DNA of 9,775 nt from NCBI GenBank assembly GCA_003157945.1, contig PMFY01000077.1:13340-23114 (forward strand), written 5' to 3'. Origin of the DNA: Acidimicrobiaceae bacterium (GTDB lineage Bacteria; Actinomycetota; Acidimicrobiia; Acidimicrobiales; RAAP-2). Position 1 is the first letter of the stretch; each line of letters opens with the position of its first letter. A program made the position numbers and the translations under genes. The notes beneath the pieces were generated by a model. It had not been told where the DNA came from. It was given only the letters and a program-made list of their open reading frames with translations, and did not search any database. Below, one piece after another: positions 1 to 6,087 of the stretch.

Positions 1-213
1 GAGGTCACCCGGGTCCGACGCACCCATCCCCCGGTTGTCCGGCAGCAGCACCGTGCGGGTGCCGGACAGTCCGGCCAGGAAGGCCGGGTCCCAGTCGGCG
101 GCGGTGGCCGCGTACCCGTTCACCAGCAGCAGCGGTGGCCCGTCCCCCACGGTCCGCCAGCCGAGCCGGCGACCGGACCCGTCGGGCACGGTCAGCGACG
201 AGGTCCCCTCCAT
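1..213 (-). CDS. Alpha/beta hydrolase, N-terminal fragment (runs off the left edge)
   Basis: Only the first 71 codons are in the window. The reading frame is open to base 1. The protein begins MEGTSSLTVPDGSGRRLGWR. A hydrophobic beta strand ending in the oxyanion-type turn LLLVNGY lies near residues 28-33, and the motif LLPDNRGMGASD near residues 57-68 matches the strand-plus-DxRGxGxSD signature of alpha/beta-hydrolase-fold enzymes. The nucleophile elbow and the catalytic Asp and His would lie outside the window, so the substrate cannot be named; esterase, lipase, haloalkane dehalogenase-like and C-C hydrolase roles are all possible. The ATG at 213-211 is well fixed: an in-frame TAG lies four codons upstream and no other start codon falls between. 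The start lies 44 bp beyond the stop of the exported DUF5666-like protein on the same strand. There is no Shine-Dalgarno, but a TAGCGT box sits 6 nt before the ATG. Confidence 0.8.
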   Translation of the reverse strand, partial: MEGTSSLTVPDGSGRRLGWRTVGDGPPLLLVNGYAATAADWDPAFLAGLSGTRTVLLPDNRGMGASDPGDL

Positions 214-219
214 GGCGGC

Positions 220-225
220 ACGCTA
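220..225 (-). promoter_or_regulatory. Candidate -10 box, leaderless promoter of the alpha/beta hydrolase gene
   Basis: Read on the minus strand, TAGCGT matches the TAnnnT form of a -10 element and ends exactly 6 nt before the ATG at 213. A transcript starting at the usual distance would begin at or next to the start codon. No convincing -35 hexamer is visible about 17 nt upstream. The same geometry recurs at two other minus-strand genes in this window, which strengthens an otherwise short motif. Confidence 0.45.
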
Positions 226-257
226 CCGACGCGGCCGTCCGGCGGGTGGGACGGTCG

Positions 258-2066
258 TCAGCTCCAGCGGCCGGAGCTGCCCGCGCCGTGCTGGCCGGAG
301 CTGCCCGGGTCCTGTCCGCCCCCCGTGCCGGGCCCGCCACCGCTCCCCGGATGGGGCCAGCCCGTGCCCCCGGAACCGGTGGACGGATTCGACGACCCGG
401 TGGACGGCGTGGAGGTGGAGGTCGCCGGGGCCGTCGTCGGGGTCGGCCCGGACCCCGGGTCCGACGCACCGTGACCGGCACCCCAGGATCCTCCCGCCGC
501 CCCACCGTGGCCGGTGCCGGACGGCACCGTCGTGGCGGTCGTCGGGGTGGAGGCGCCGGCACCGGGTGCCCCGACTCCCGACCGGTCACCCGGGGCATCG
601 GTGGCGGGGGTGCCGCCGATCAGCACCACGAGGGCGTCGACCTGCGCGACTCCGGCCGACGTGCCGGCCACACCGACCACGGTCCCCGCGGTGACGGCGG
701 CGAGGTCGGCCGCCCCCGACCGTCCGTCGTAGCGGGTGGTCGACGACACGACCACCATCACCGTCGCACCCCCGGGCTCGACCACGACGATGTCATCACC
801 GGTCATGGACCGGACGGTCCCCCAGAGGAACGTGTGCGCCGGGGCGGTGCCGGACGACCCCGGGGACGGGTGGTGCCCGTCGCCGCCGGAACCGCCGTCG
901 GATCCGCTACCGGGCCATCCCGAGGATCCCCTGCCGCCCGGCCAGCCGGGCCGGCCGCCCGGGGCGGGCTGCGGGTGCAGGTCGACGAACTGGGCGATCA
1001 ATTGGGACGGGGCGGACGGGTCGGGCGCGCCGTAGGCGGTCACCTTCTCCCCGACGGTGACGCCGGAGGCGGACGCGCCGTCCACCGCGTAGACGGTCGC
1101 GCCGGTGGTCTCCACGGTGAGCACCAGGCCGCCGAACAGCTGGACGGCGAACGTGCCCGTCCCGATGGACTGGACGACGCCCGTCACCTGGGTCAGTACC
1201 ACGACGACCCGCACGGCGGTCACCGAGGTGGCCGAGGGCGACGTACCGTCCACCGGACGGACCCGGACCTGGTCACCGTCGGCGACGCCGGACGGTGCCG
1301 TCTGCGACCCCGTCTCGCCGTACGTGGTCGACGCCGTCGTCGTCACCGCGACCGCCGTGCCGTCGGCCTCGGTCAGGGTGAATCCCCCGGCGGACGCCCC
1401 GGACACGGCCCCGGCCAGCAGCGGCCCGTCGCCGGGATGTCCCGCCGGTGTGGGCGTCGGGTGGGCGGCGGGCGGGGTCGAGATGACGACGAACTGCGCG
1501 TCGAGCCGGGACGGGTCCGACGGATCGGCGGCGCCGTAGGCGGTCACGTACTCGCCGGCCGTCACCCCGGGCTGCACCACGCCGGCCTTGCGGACCACGG
1601 TGGACGGACCGGTGGTCACCGTCACGGCCAGTCCGCCCACGAGCTGCACCGAAAACGACCCGGTGCCGACGGACACGACCGTGCCGAGCACATGGGTGAG
1701 CACCACCAGGACCCGGGTGGCGGTCACCGAGGTCGCGTCGTGCGACGTGCCCGGCACCGTGGTCACGGTCACCTGCTCCCCGGTCGTGACCCCGGTCGGC
1801 GGGACCGCGGCACCCGTCTCCCCGTACGTGGTCGACGGGGTCGTGGTGACGGCCACCACGGTCCCGTCGGTCTGGGTCAGCGTGAACGACCCGGTGCCCA
1901 CCGTGGTCACGGTGCCCGACACCGTGGGGGTGCACCACGAGGGTGCCGCCCACGCCGGCGACGCGGCGGACCCCGAACCGGCCGCCCAGGCACCACCCGA
2001 GCCACCCAGTGTCAGCACCGCCACCGCCACGGCCGCTGCCGCACCCCTCGTCCTGCTGCTGCCCAT
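258..2066 (-). CDS. Exported five-domain DUF5666-like repeat protein with Gly/Ser/Pro/Thr-rich tail
   Basis: A 602-aa protein with an N-terminal signal peptide: basic MGSSRTRG, an Ala/Val/Leu core at about 9-20, and a likely cleavage site after AWA at 26-28. Five beta-rich modules resemble DUF5666: each starts G-x-V-x-x-hydrophobic with a phrase like GTGSFTL, continues DGTxVxVTTTxSTTYGETG or similar, then xGxxVTV, and ends in a hydrophobic strand. They span about 49-123, 127-196, 217-291, 295-364 and 414-484. Modules 1+2 and 3+4 are a tandem duplication with a 168-residue (504-bp) offset. A Gly/Pro linker occupies about 366-411, and residues 485-602 are low-complexity Gly/Ser/Thr/Pro, as in a cell-wall-spanning or surface stalk. 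No catalytic motif or sorting signal is seen; the only Cys is C45. The start is supported by AAGGGGAG at 2073-2080, 6 nt from the ATG. The function is unknown; an extracellular structural or adhesive role is inference. Confidence 0.85.
   Translation of the reverse strand: MGSSRTRGAAAAVAVAVLTLGGSGGAWAAGSGSAASPAWAAPSWCTPTVSGTVTTVGTGSFTLTQTDGTVVAVTTTPSTTYGETGAAVPPTGVTTGEQVTVTTVPGTSHDATSVTATRVLVVLTHVLGTVVSVGTGSFSVQLVGGLAVTVTTGPSTVVRKAGVVQPGVTAGEYVTAYGAADPSDPSRLDAQFVVISTPPAAHPTPTPAGHPGDGPLLAGAVSGASAGGFTLTEADGTAVAVTTTASTTYGETGSQTAPSGVADGDQVRVRPVDGTSPSATSVTAVRVVVVLTQVTGVVQSIGTGTFAVQLFGGLVLTVETTGATVYAVDGASASGVTVGEKVTAYGAPDPSAPSQLIAQFVDLHPQPAPGGRPGWPGGRGSSGWPGSGSDGGSGGDGHHPSPGSSGTAPAHTFLWGTVRSMTGDDIVVVEPGGATVMVVVSSTTRYDGRSGAADLAAVTAGTVVGVAGTSAGVAQVDALVVLIGGTPATDAPGDRSGVGAPGAGASTPTTATTVPSGTGHGGAAGGSWGAGHGASDPGSGPTPTTAPATSTSTPSTGSSNPSTGSGGTGWPHPGSGGGPGTGGGQDPGSSGQHGAGSSGRWS
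975..1922 (-). repeat. Imperfect 504-bp internal duplication in the DUF5666-like gene
   Basis: Two diverged copies, about 1479-1922 and 975-1418, encode module pairs 1+2 and 3+4. Alignment landmarks are offset by exactly 504 bp: the GTACGTGGTCGACG segment at 1320 recurs at 1824, and the protein motifs TTYGETG, TAxRVxVVLT, GTG(S/T)F and EYVTAYG/EKVTAYG recur at a 168-residue offset. Divergence at many codons shows the duplication is old, with the protein pattern retained. Confidence 0.8.
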
Positions 2067-2072
2067 CGTCCA

Positions 2073-2080
2073 CTCCCCTT
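2073..2080 (-). promoter_or_regulatory. Ribosome binding site of the DUF5666-like exported protein
   Basis: On the minus strand, AAGGGGAG stands 6 nt before the ATG at 2066. It fixes this start, and it contrasts with the neighbouring minus-strand genes, which lack any Shine-Dalgarno. Confidence 0.75.
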
Positions 2081-2284
2081 CGCCCGCCCGGACCGTCCGG
2101 GATCGCGCCCTCGCTCCACCACCGGCAGCCTGGCCGCGTGCCGGTACCGACCTCCTTCGTCACGACGGGGGCGCGACCACAGCGGAGGGCGCGAAATCTT
2201 CCTGAGCTGCAACCTGACGGTCACGGAGCGCGGTCGGCGCCGGACACATCGTGCGGTCTCATGTCCTCCGGTGCCGGCCGGCCT

Positions 2285-2303
2285 CCGGACCGGGACGGTC
2301 CGG
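2285..2303 (-). terminator. Hairpin just downstream of the thioesterase gene, possible terminator
   Basis: A perfect 8-bp inverted repeat (CCGGACCG at 2285-2292 and CGGTCCGG at 2296-2303) with a 3-nt loop begins 7 bp past the thioesterase stop at 2311. There is no T-tract on the minus strand after it, so it would be a non-canonical GC-hairpin terminator. Such stems also arise readily by chance in DNA this GC-rich. Confidence 0.45.
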
Positions 2304-2310
2304 GGCGGTG

Positions 2311-2949
2311 TCAGTCGGCCGACAGGCTGAACCGCGCGGCGTCGACCGTGATGTAGAGGACCTCGGCGGTGGCCACCACTACCCCGTCGGCGATGCAGTC
2401 GGCGCTGGCCCGGAGCTTGCGCCCCTCGTGGGCGTCGATCCGGGCCCGGAACTCGAGCGGCTCCTCGATCGGGACGGGTCCGAGATAGCGCACGGTGAGC
2501 TCACCCGTGTAGGCGGCGACACCGGCGAGCGGCAGGACCCCGGCGGCGATGTCGTCGAACAGGGCGGCCACCATGCCCCCGTGGGACCGGCGGGGCGCCC
2601 CCTCGAAGGCCGCGCCCAGCACGGTGTGGACGACGACCTCGTCGCCCTCGTAGCCGAAGACGCACTCCGCCGAGAGCGGATTGGTGGTACCGCAGACGGC
2701 CCGGTCGGTCATCGGGTTCTCGGTGCTGCGCAGGGCCTCGTCGATCGGGCCCTCGGCGGCCACGCGGCCGAAGTGGGCGGCGAGGAGTGCGGCACGGTCG
2801 CGACGCTCACCGGCCTGCAGCGCGGTCGTGTCGGCCGTCGCCTGGGTGGCGAGTCGGTCCAGCAGGTCGTCGGTGGCGTCGTGGGCCACGAATGCGTCGT
2901 TGAGCCGGCGCAGTGCGGCGGCGGCGGCGAGTCGGGGATCATCGGTCAC
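2311..2949 (-). CDS. Hotdog-fold (PaaI/4HBT-like) acyl-CoA thioesterase-family protein
   Basis: A 212-aa protein whose C-terminal two thirds looks like a hotdog thioesterase domain. The central helix motif SHGGMVAALFDDIAAGVL (residues 122-139) carries the HGGxxxxLxD signature of PaaI-type enzymes, with D132 or D133 in the usual catalytic-acid position. It is followed by strands YTGELTVRYLGPVPIEEPL and a terminal beta hairpin around 166-204. The family hydrolyses acyl-CoA thioesters in the cytoplasm; the acyl chain cannot be read from sequence. An extra N-terminal segment of about 75 residues is predicted to be mostly helical (Ala/Leu/Asp/Arg-rich) and is longer than in minimal PaaI proteins of about 140 aa. 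The start is GTG at 2949; the next Met in frame is residue 80, too late for the domain context. There is no Shine-Dalgarno; a TACGTT box 6 nt upstream suggests leaderless transcription. Confidence 0.85.
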   Translation of the reverse strand: MTDDPRLAAAAALRRLNDAFVAHDATDDLLDRLATQATADTTALQAGERRDRAALLAAHFGRVAAEGPIDEALRSTENPMTDRAVCGTTNPLSAECVFGYEGDEVVVHTVLGAAFEGAPRRSHGGMVAALFDDIAAGVLPLAGVAAYTGELTVRYLGPVPIEEPLEFRARIDAHEGRKLRASADCIADGVVVATAEVLYITVDAARFSLSAD

Positions 2950-2955
2950 GCAGGC

Positions 2956-2961
2956 AACGTA
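2956..2961 (-). promoter_or_regulatory. Candidate -10 box, leaderless promoter of the thioesterase gene
   Basis: TACGTT on the minus strand ends exactly 6 nt before the GTG start at 2949, so transcription would start at the initiation codon. No -35 hexamer is evident, because the upstream sequence is a GC-rich tandem repeat. The spacing is identical to that in front of the hydrolase and the peptidase. Confidence 0.45.
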
Positions 2962-2973
2962 CCGGACGCTTCG

Positions 2974-3038
2974 CGGGGCGCCGGCCGCGGTCGCCGGTGG
3001 CGGGGCGCCGGCCGCGGTCGCCGGTGGCGGGGCGCCGG
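2974..3038. repeat. 27-bp tandem repeat, about 2.4 copies
   Basis: Two perfect 27-bp units occupy 2974-3000 and 3001-3027, followed by the first 11 bp of a third unit (3028-3038). The unit begins CGGGGCGCCGG and ends TCGCCGGTGG. It lies between the peptidase stop (3053) and the thioesterase -10 candidate (2961), so it is intergenic and directly upstream of the thioesterase. The GC-rich unit contains the palindrome GGCGCC and could form secondary structure. Confidence 0.9.
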
Positions 3039-3052
3039 GGCCGTCACGGGCA

Positions 3053-4489
3053 TCACTCCCCCGTGCGGGCCCCGTGGGCGGCCAGGAGCGCGGCCACTCC
3101 TCCGGTCACCCGTTCGGCCGTCGGCAGGTGCAGCGACTCGTCGGGTCCGTGGTGGTTGCTCCCCGGCACCAGCACCCCGAGGGCCAGGAGCTGGGCTCCG
3201 GGGAACCGCTCGGCCAGCCAGCCGAGGAACGGGATCGTGCCACCCTCGCCCACGAGCGCCGCCGGATGGCCGAAGGCGGCCACGGACGCCCGGTCGAGGG
3301 CCTCGGACAGCCACGGGGCGAACGGCCGGGCGGCCCATCCACCGGCCCCCAGTTCGGCCTCCCACGTCACCTCGGCGCCGTACGGGGTGTCCGTGGTGAA
3401 CGCCCGGGCGACGGCCGCGCCGGCGGCCCCGGCGTCGCACGTCGGCGGCAGCCGGATGGCCAGCTTCAGCGTGGTGGAGGGACGCAGGACGGCACCGGCG
3501 TCGATCGACGGGGGCAGGCCGTCGGCACCGACCACGGCCACCGAGCCGAGCCAGGACCGCCGCATGGCCTGTTCCACGCGGTCGGCACCCTGCAGCGTCA
3601 GCCCGCCGACCGTCGGGAAGGGCGGTCCGTCGTCGCCCGCCTCGGTCAGGGCCTGGTCCATCCTTCGGGCCGCGGCCTCGGCCCACGCCGGCGGCGGGGT
3701 CACCAGTTCGGGCAGCAGCAGGTCCCCCGTGGCCGCGTCCTCGATGCGGTCCAACAGGAGCCGGGCGATGCGGAACGACGACGGGACGACCGCACCGGCC
3801 GTTCCACTGTGGATGCCGTGGTCGAGGACGCGCACGGTCAGCGTGCCCACCAGTGCACCCCGCAGCGACGTCGTGACCCACAGCCGCTCACCGGTCGGCG
3901 CGCTCGAGTCGAGGGCGAGCACCAGGTCCGGCGTACCGATGCGGTCGTCCAGGGCGGCCAGCACCTGGCGGAGGTGCGGGCTCCCGCTCTCCTCGGAACC
4001 CTCGGCCAGGACCACGCAGCGGGCGTGCCGGCCCCCCGCCGCCCGGACCGCCTCCAGGGCCACCAGGGCCGACGGCAGTGCGTACCCGTCGTCGGCCACG
4101 CCGCGCCCGTAGAGGCGGTCACCCTCCAGGGTGGGGGTCCACGGACCGCGCCCCTCGCTCCACCCGGTGAAGGGTGGCTGCTTGTCGTAGTGGCCGTAGA
4201 TCACCACGGTGCCGGAGGCCCGGGGATCGGTGGCGGGCACGTCGACCAGGACGGTCGGGGTGAGGCCGGGCACGTCGACCACCTCGATCGTCGCCCCGGG
4301 CAGGTCACGGGTCCTGGCCCAGTCGGCCAGCAGCCCGGCGGCCCGGGCCAGTTCACCGCTGGCCTCCCACCCGGGGTCGTAGGCGGGGGACAGGTCGGGG
4401 ATCGCACCGAACTCGAGCAGGAAGGGCACGACGGCGTCCCTCCAGGCGGAGGTCGCCCGCTGGGCGACGGCGGACTCGACGGTGCTCAT
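3053..4489 (-). CDS. M20-family metallopeptidase (carnosinase/dipeptidase-like)
   Basis: A 478-aa, full-length di-metal M20 peptidase. Visible site residues are H100 and D102 in VIYGHYDKQPP; bridging D133 in LYGRGVADDGYA; catalytic E166 and metal-binding E167 in AEGSEESGSP; D194 in LALDSSAP; H227 in DHGIHSG, in the dimerisation-lid domain; and the C-terminal His in GSNHHGPDE (446-447). The EGxEESGS and GHYDxQPP forms match the carnosinase/CNDP-like branch, which cleaves dipeptides or small N-acyl/amide substrates in the cytoplasm. The exact substrate cannot be read. No signal peptide is seen. The frame stays open far upstream on the minus strand, but homology-like sequence begins at MSTVESAVAQ, so the ATG at 4489 is chosen. 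A TACCGT box lies 6 nt before it and there is no Shine-Dalgarno. The gene is divergent from the glycosyltransferase. Confidence 0.92.
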   Translation of the reverse strand: MSTVESAVAQRATSAWRDAVVPFLLEFGAIPDLSPAYDPGWEASGELARAAGLLADWARTRDLPGATIEVVDVPGLTPTVLVDVPATDPRASGTVVIYGHYDKQPPFTGWSEGRGPWTPTLEGDRLYGRGVADDGYALPSALVALEAVRAAGGRHARCVVLAEGSEESGSPHLRQVLAALDDRIGTPDLVLALDSSAPTGERLWVTTSLRGALVGTLTVRVLDHGIHSGTAGAVVPSSFRIARLLLDRIEDAATGDLLLPELVTPPPAWAEAAARRMDQALTEAGDDGPPFPTVGGLTLQGADRVEQAMRRSWLGSVAVVGADGLPPSIDAGAVLRPSTTLKLAIRLPPTCDAGAAGAAVARAFTTDTPYGAEVTWEAELGAGGWAARPFAPWLSEALDRASVAAFGHPAALVGEGGTIPFLGWLAERFPGAQLLALGVLVPGSNHHGPDESLHLPTAERVTGGVAALLAAHGARTGE

Positions 4490-4495
4490 CGGCCC

Positions 4496-4501
4496 ACGGT
4501 A
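4496..4501 (-). promoter_or_regulatory. Candidate -10 box, leaderless promoter of the M20 peptidase gene
   Basis: TACCGT on the minus strand ends 6 nt before the ATG at 4489, the same TAnnnT-N6-start arrangement as at the thioesterase and the alpha/beta hydrolase. There is no clear -35 hexamer. An in-frame extension beyond 4489 would have to read through this box. Confidence 0.45.
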
Positions 4502-4604
4502 GCGAGCCGCGGGTACCGCACCGTCGGACCCCCCGTTGCCCGTCCGACCCGCGGCCCCCGTGCCGCGGGCGGGCCCGTAGTGCTCCCGGTCGGCACGTCC
4601 GGGA

Positions 4605-4610
4605 TACCCT
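4605..4610 (+). promoter_or_regulatory. Weak candidate -10 box for the glycosyltransferase transcript
   Basis: TACCCT in the divergent intergenic region fits TAnnnT, and its A/T content stands out locally. No -35 hexamer near consensus lies 16-18 nt upstream. If it is used, the leader would be roughly 120 nt up to the first candidate start codons at 4731-4738. Confidence 0.25.
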
Positions 4611-4737
4611 TCGTCGTGCCGGTCGCCCGGAACCGGCCATCGACCGGCACCCGGTGCGCCCGATCCGACGGAGGGGTGACCGCCCGACCCGGCCGGCGGA
4701 GCGAGGACGCCGGGGCCGGACAAGGGAGACGTGCGCG

Positions 4738-4779
4738 ATGTCCATGCGGGCTCTGGGGACCGACCGGTGCGGGTTCTAG
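4738..4779 (+). CDS. Possible 13-codon leader ORF overlapping the glycosyltransferase start
   Basis: ATG at 4738 opens a short frame, MSMRALGTDRCGF, ending at TAG 4777-4779. AAGGGAG at 4722-4728 is 9 nt before this ATG, a normal spacing. The same motif is only 2 nt from the GTG at 4731 in the glycosyltransferase frame, so it appears to serve the small ORF. The frame runs past the likely glycosyltransferase start (GTG 4767) and overlaps it by 13 nt, as expected for translational coupling. It may equally be a chance ORF; 13 codons give no statistical support. Confidence 0.3.
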   Translation: MSMRALGTDRCGF

Positions 4780-5897
4780 CCGTCACCCACGAGGCCTCGC
4801 GCACGGGCGCGGTCCTCGCCTTCCTGGAGGCGCTACCGGTGCTCCGCGACCTCGCGACGGAACTGGTCGTCGTCAACAAGACCCCCGGCCCGTTGAGTCC
4901 CCGTCTGCAGGCGGCCGCGGACGAGCTGCTCGAGGTCCCGAGGCCACTCCTGTCCCAGGGCCGGCGGATCGCCCGGGTGCGGGGTCTGGACCGGTTCGTC
5001 CCCCGCATCGAGCGCACCATCGCCCACTCCGTCGTCCGCGCGGTCCGTCCGGACTTCGTCTACGCCAGCACGGTCCTGAGCAGCGAGTACGCGACCGCCG
5101 CCCAGCAGTTCGGCATCCCCGTCTGCCTGCACGTCCACGAGGCCCAGCCGCTGTCCGGCTGGGCGCTCGGTCGCTCGCGTGTGGACGTCACCAGACTCCC
5201 GATGGTGGCCCCCTCCGAATTCATCGCCCGGGAGTTGCACGAGCTGTCCGGCATGCCGGTACCGGTGCTCCTCGGTCCCCTCCGTCCCCTGGGCGCCGGC
5301 GACGGAGGTCCGACGGTCGACCTGCCCTGGACCGGTGACCGCCTGCGCGTCGTCGGGTGCGGAAGCGTCGCACCATGGAAGGGTCCGGCGCAGTGGTTGG
5401 CGGCGGCGGCGGAGCTGGCCGACGTCGACGGACGGACGGTCGAATGGGCGTGGGTCGGGTCGGGGGACCAGCTGGCGGCCCTCCGTGCGGAGACGCAGCG
5501 TCGCGGTCTCGGCGACCGGGTGCACTGGCTGGGTGAGCAGACGGAGGTCGCGCCGTTCCTGGCCTCGGCGGACCTCTTCGCCCTGACGAGTGCCAACGAG
5601 CCGCTCGGCCTCGTCCTGCTCGAAGCGGCTGCGGTCGGCGTGGCGAGCGTGGCCTTCGAGAGCGGCGGCGTCCGCGAGATCCTCGTCGACGACCGGGCCC
5701 TGGTCCCGGTGGGTGACGTCGGTCAACTCGTCGCCCGGATCGGGTCGGCGCTGCGGGACACGGCGCTGCGGGCCGAGCTGCTGGCCGCGAGCCGACCGGC
5801 GCTCGTGGCGAGTGAGCCCGCCCACTGGCGGGGCCGCCTGGCCCGGGTGCTCGACGGCGTCGCCCACGTCCGGCCGCCCGCCGGTGGCGGAGCCTGA
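4767..5897 (+). CDS. GT4-family glycosyltransferase (GT-B fold)
   Basis: A 376-aa protein if GTG 4767 is used, giving MRVLAVTHEASRTGA, the first beta strand and substrate loop expected at the N terminus of GT-B enzymes. Continuing the frame to GTG 4731 would add 12 residues without improving the fold. The N-terminal acceptor domain contains LHVHEAQPLSGW (121-132). The C-terminal donor domain has GCGSVAPWKGPAQW (197-210, with K205), WVGSGDQ, and the EX7E signature ANEPLGLVLLEA with E278 and E286, followed by FESGGVREI. These are marks of retaining GT4 enzymes that move a sugar from a nucleotide-sugar donor. The acceptor is unknown; a cell-envelope glycan, glycolipid or small molecule are options. 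No membrane segment is seen. TGGGGAC about 8 nt upstream is a modest Shine-Dalgarno. It is divergent from the M20 gene and not clearly in an operon with downstream genes. Confidence 0.9.
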   Translation: MRVLAVTHEASRTGAVLAFLEALPVLRDLATELVVVNKTPGPLSPRLQAAADELLEVPRPLLSQGRRIARVRGLDRFVPRIERTIAHSVVRAVRPDFVYASTVLSSEYATAAQQFGIPVCLHVHEAQPLSGWALGRSRVDVTRLPMVAPSEFIARELHELSGMPVPVLLGPLRPLGAGDGGPTVDLPWTGDRLRVVGCGSVAPWKGPAQWLAAAAELADVDGRTVEWAWVGSGDQLAALRAETQRRGLGDRVHWLGEQTEVAPFLASADLFALTSANEPLGLVLLEAAAVGVASVAFESGGVREILVDDRALVPVGDVGQLVARIGSALRDTALRAELLAASRPALVASEPAHWRGRLARVLDGVAHVRPPAGGGA

Positions 5898-5909
5898 AGG
5901 AGCCGACCG

Positions 5910-5932
5910 GACGGCCCGGGGCACCGGCCGTC
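5910..5932 (+). terminator. Hairpin after the glycosyltransferase, possible terminator
   Basis: GACGGCC (5910-5916) pairs with GGCCGTC (5926-5932), and an alternative fold lengthens the stem to nine pairs with one bulged C and a 4-nt loop. It begins 13 nt after the glycosyltransferase stop. There is no T-run, so intrinsic termination is uncertain. Confidence 0.35.
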
Positions 5933-6005
5933 GGCCACCCGCAGTTGCGACAGGACGGCGATCCGGGTGGGCGGGCCCGGGCGCGGCACGATCCGGTTCG
6001 ATCTG

Positions 6006-6033
6006 TTGACTTCGGTCCCCCGCCGGGTAGGGT
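6006..6033 (+). promoter_or_regulatory. Sigma70/SigA-type promoter of the RCC1-repeat gene
   Basis: TTGACT (6006-6011) and TAGGGT (6028-6033) are separated by 16 nt. This is the best -35/-10 pair in the window. Transcription would begin near 6040, leaving a leader of about 48 nt that contains a short C4/G4 inverted repeat (CCCCG at 6058-6062 and CGGGG at 6071-6075) directly before the Shine-Dalgarno. Confidence 0.7.
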
Positions 6034-6077
6034 GGCCCAGGACTTCTGAGCAGTGATCCCCGGGGGGTTTCGGGGTT

Positions 6078-6082
6078 GGAGG
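6078..6082 (+). promoter_or_regulatory. Ribosome binding site deciding the RCC1-repeat gene start
   Basis: GGAGG is placed 5 nt before the ATG at 6088. The frame also contains a TTG at 6076 and a GTG at 6085. The TTG overlaps this site and the GTG is too close to it, so the ATG is preferred, and it directly precedes the signal peptide. Confidence 0.75.
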
Positions 6083-6087
6083 TAGTG

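Noticed and set aside
2067..2310. Riboswitch in the long leader of the DUF5666-like gene
   Set aside because: I could not match the conserved core of any riboswitch class by eye, and the hairpins present are simple GC palindromes.
135..2330. Very long plus-strand open frame (731 codons) opposite the exported DUF5666-like gene
   Set aside because: The translation is Arg/Gly/Pro-rich with no recognisable fold, whereas the minus frame has a signal peptide, a Shine-Dalgarno and repeated domains. It is a shadow frame caused by GC-rich codon bias.
4731..4766. GTG 4731 as the glycosyltransferase start
   Set aside because: Only 2 nt separate it from the Shine-Dalgarno, and the added 12 residues do not resemble the GT-B N terminus; GTG 4767 gives the expected first strand. 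It is not fully excluded.
4490..5020. N-terminal extension of the M20 peptidase frame up to 5020
   Set aside because: The extra 177 residues are Arg/Ser/Pro-rich, overlap the divergent glycosyltransferase and would run through the -10 candidate; the family N terminus starts at 4489.
2681..5338. 885-codon plus-strand open frame across the thioesterase, peptidase and glycosyltransferase
   Set aside because: It crosses three genes with clear family motifs in other frames and has a low-complexity Arg/Gly/Pro translation. It is stop-poor because of GC content.
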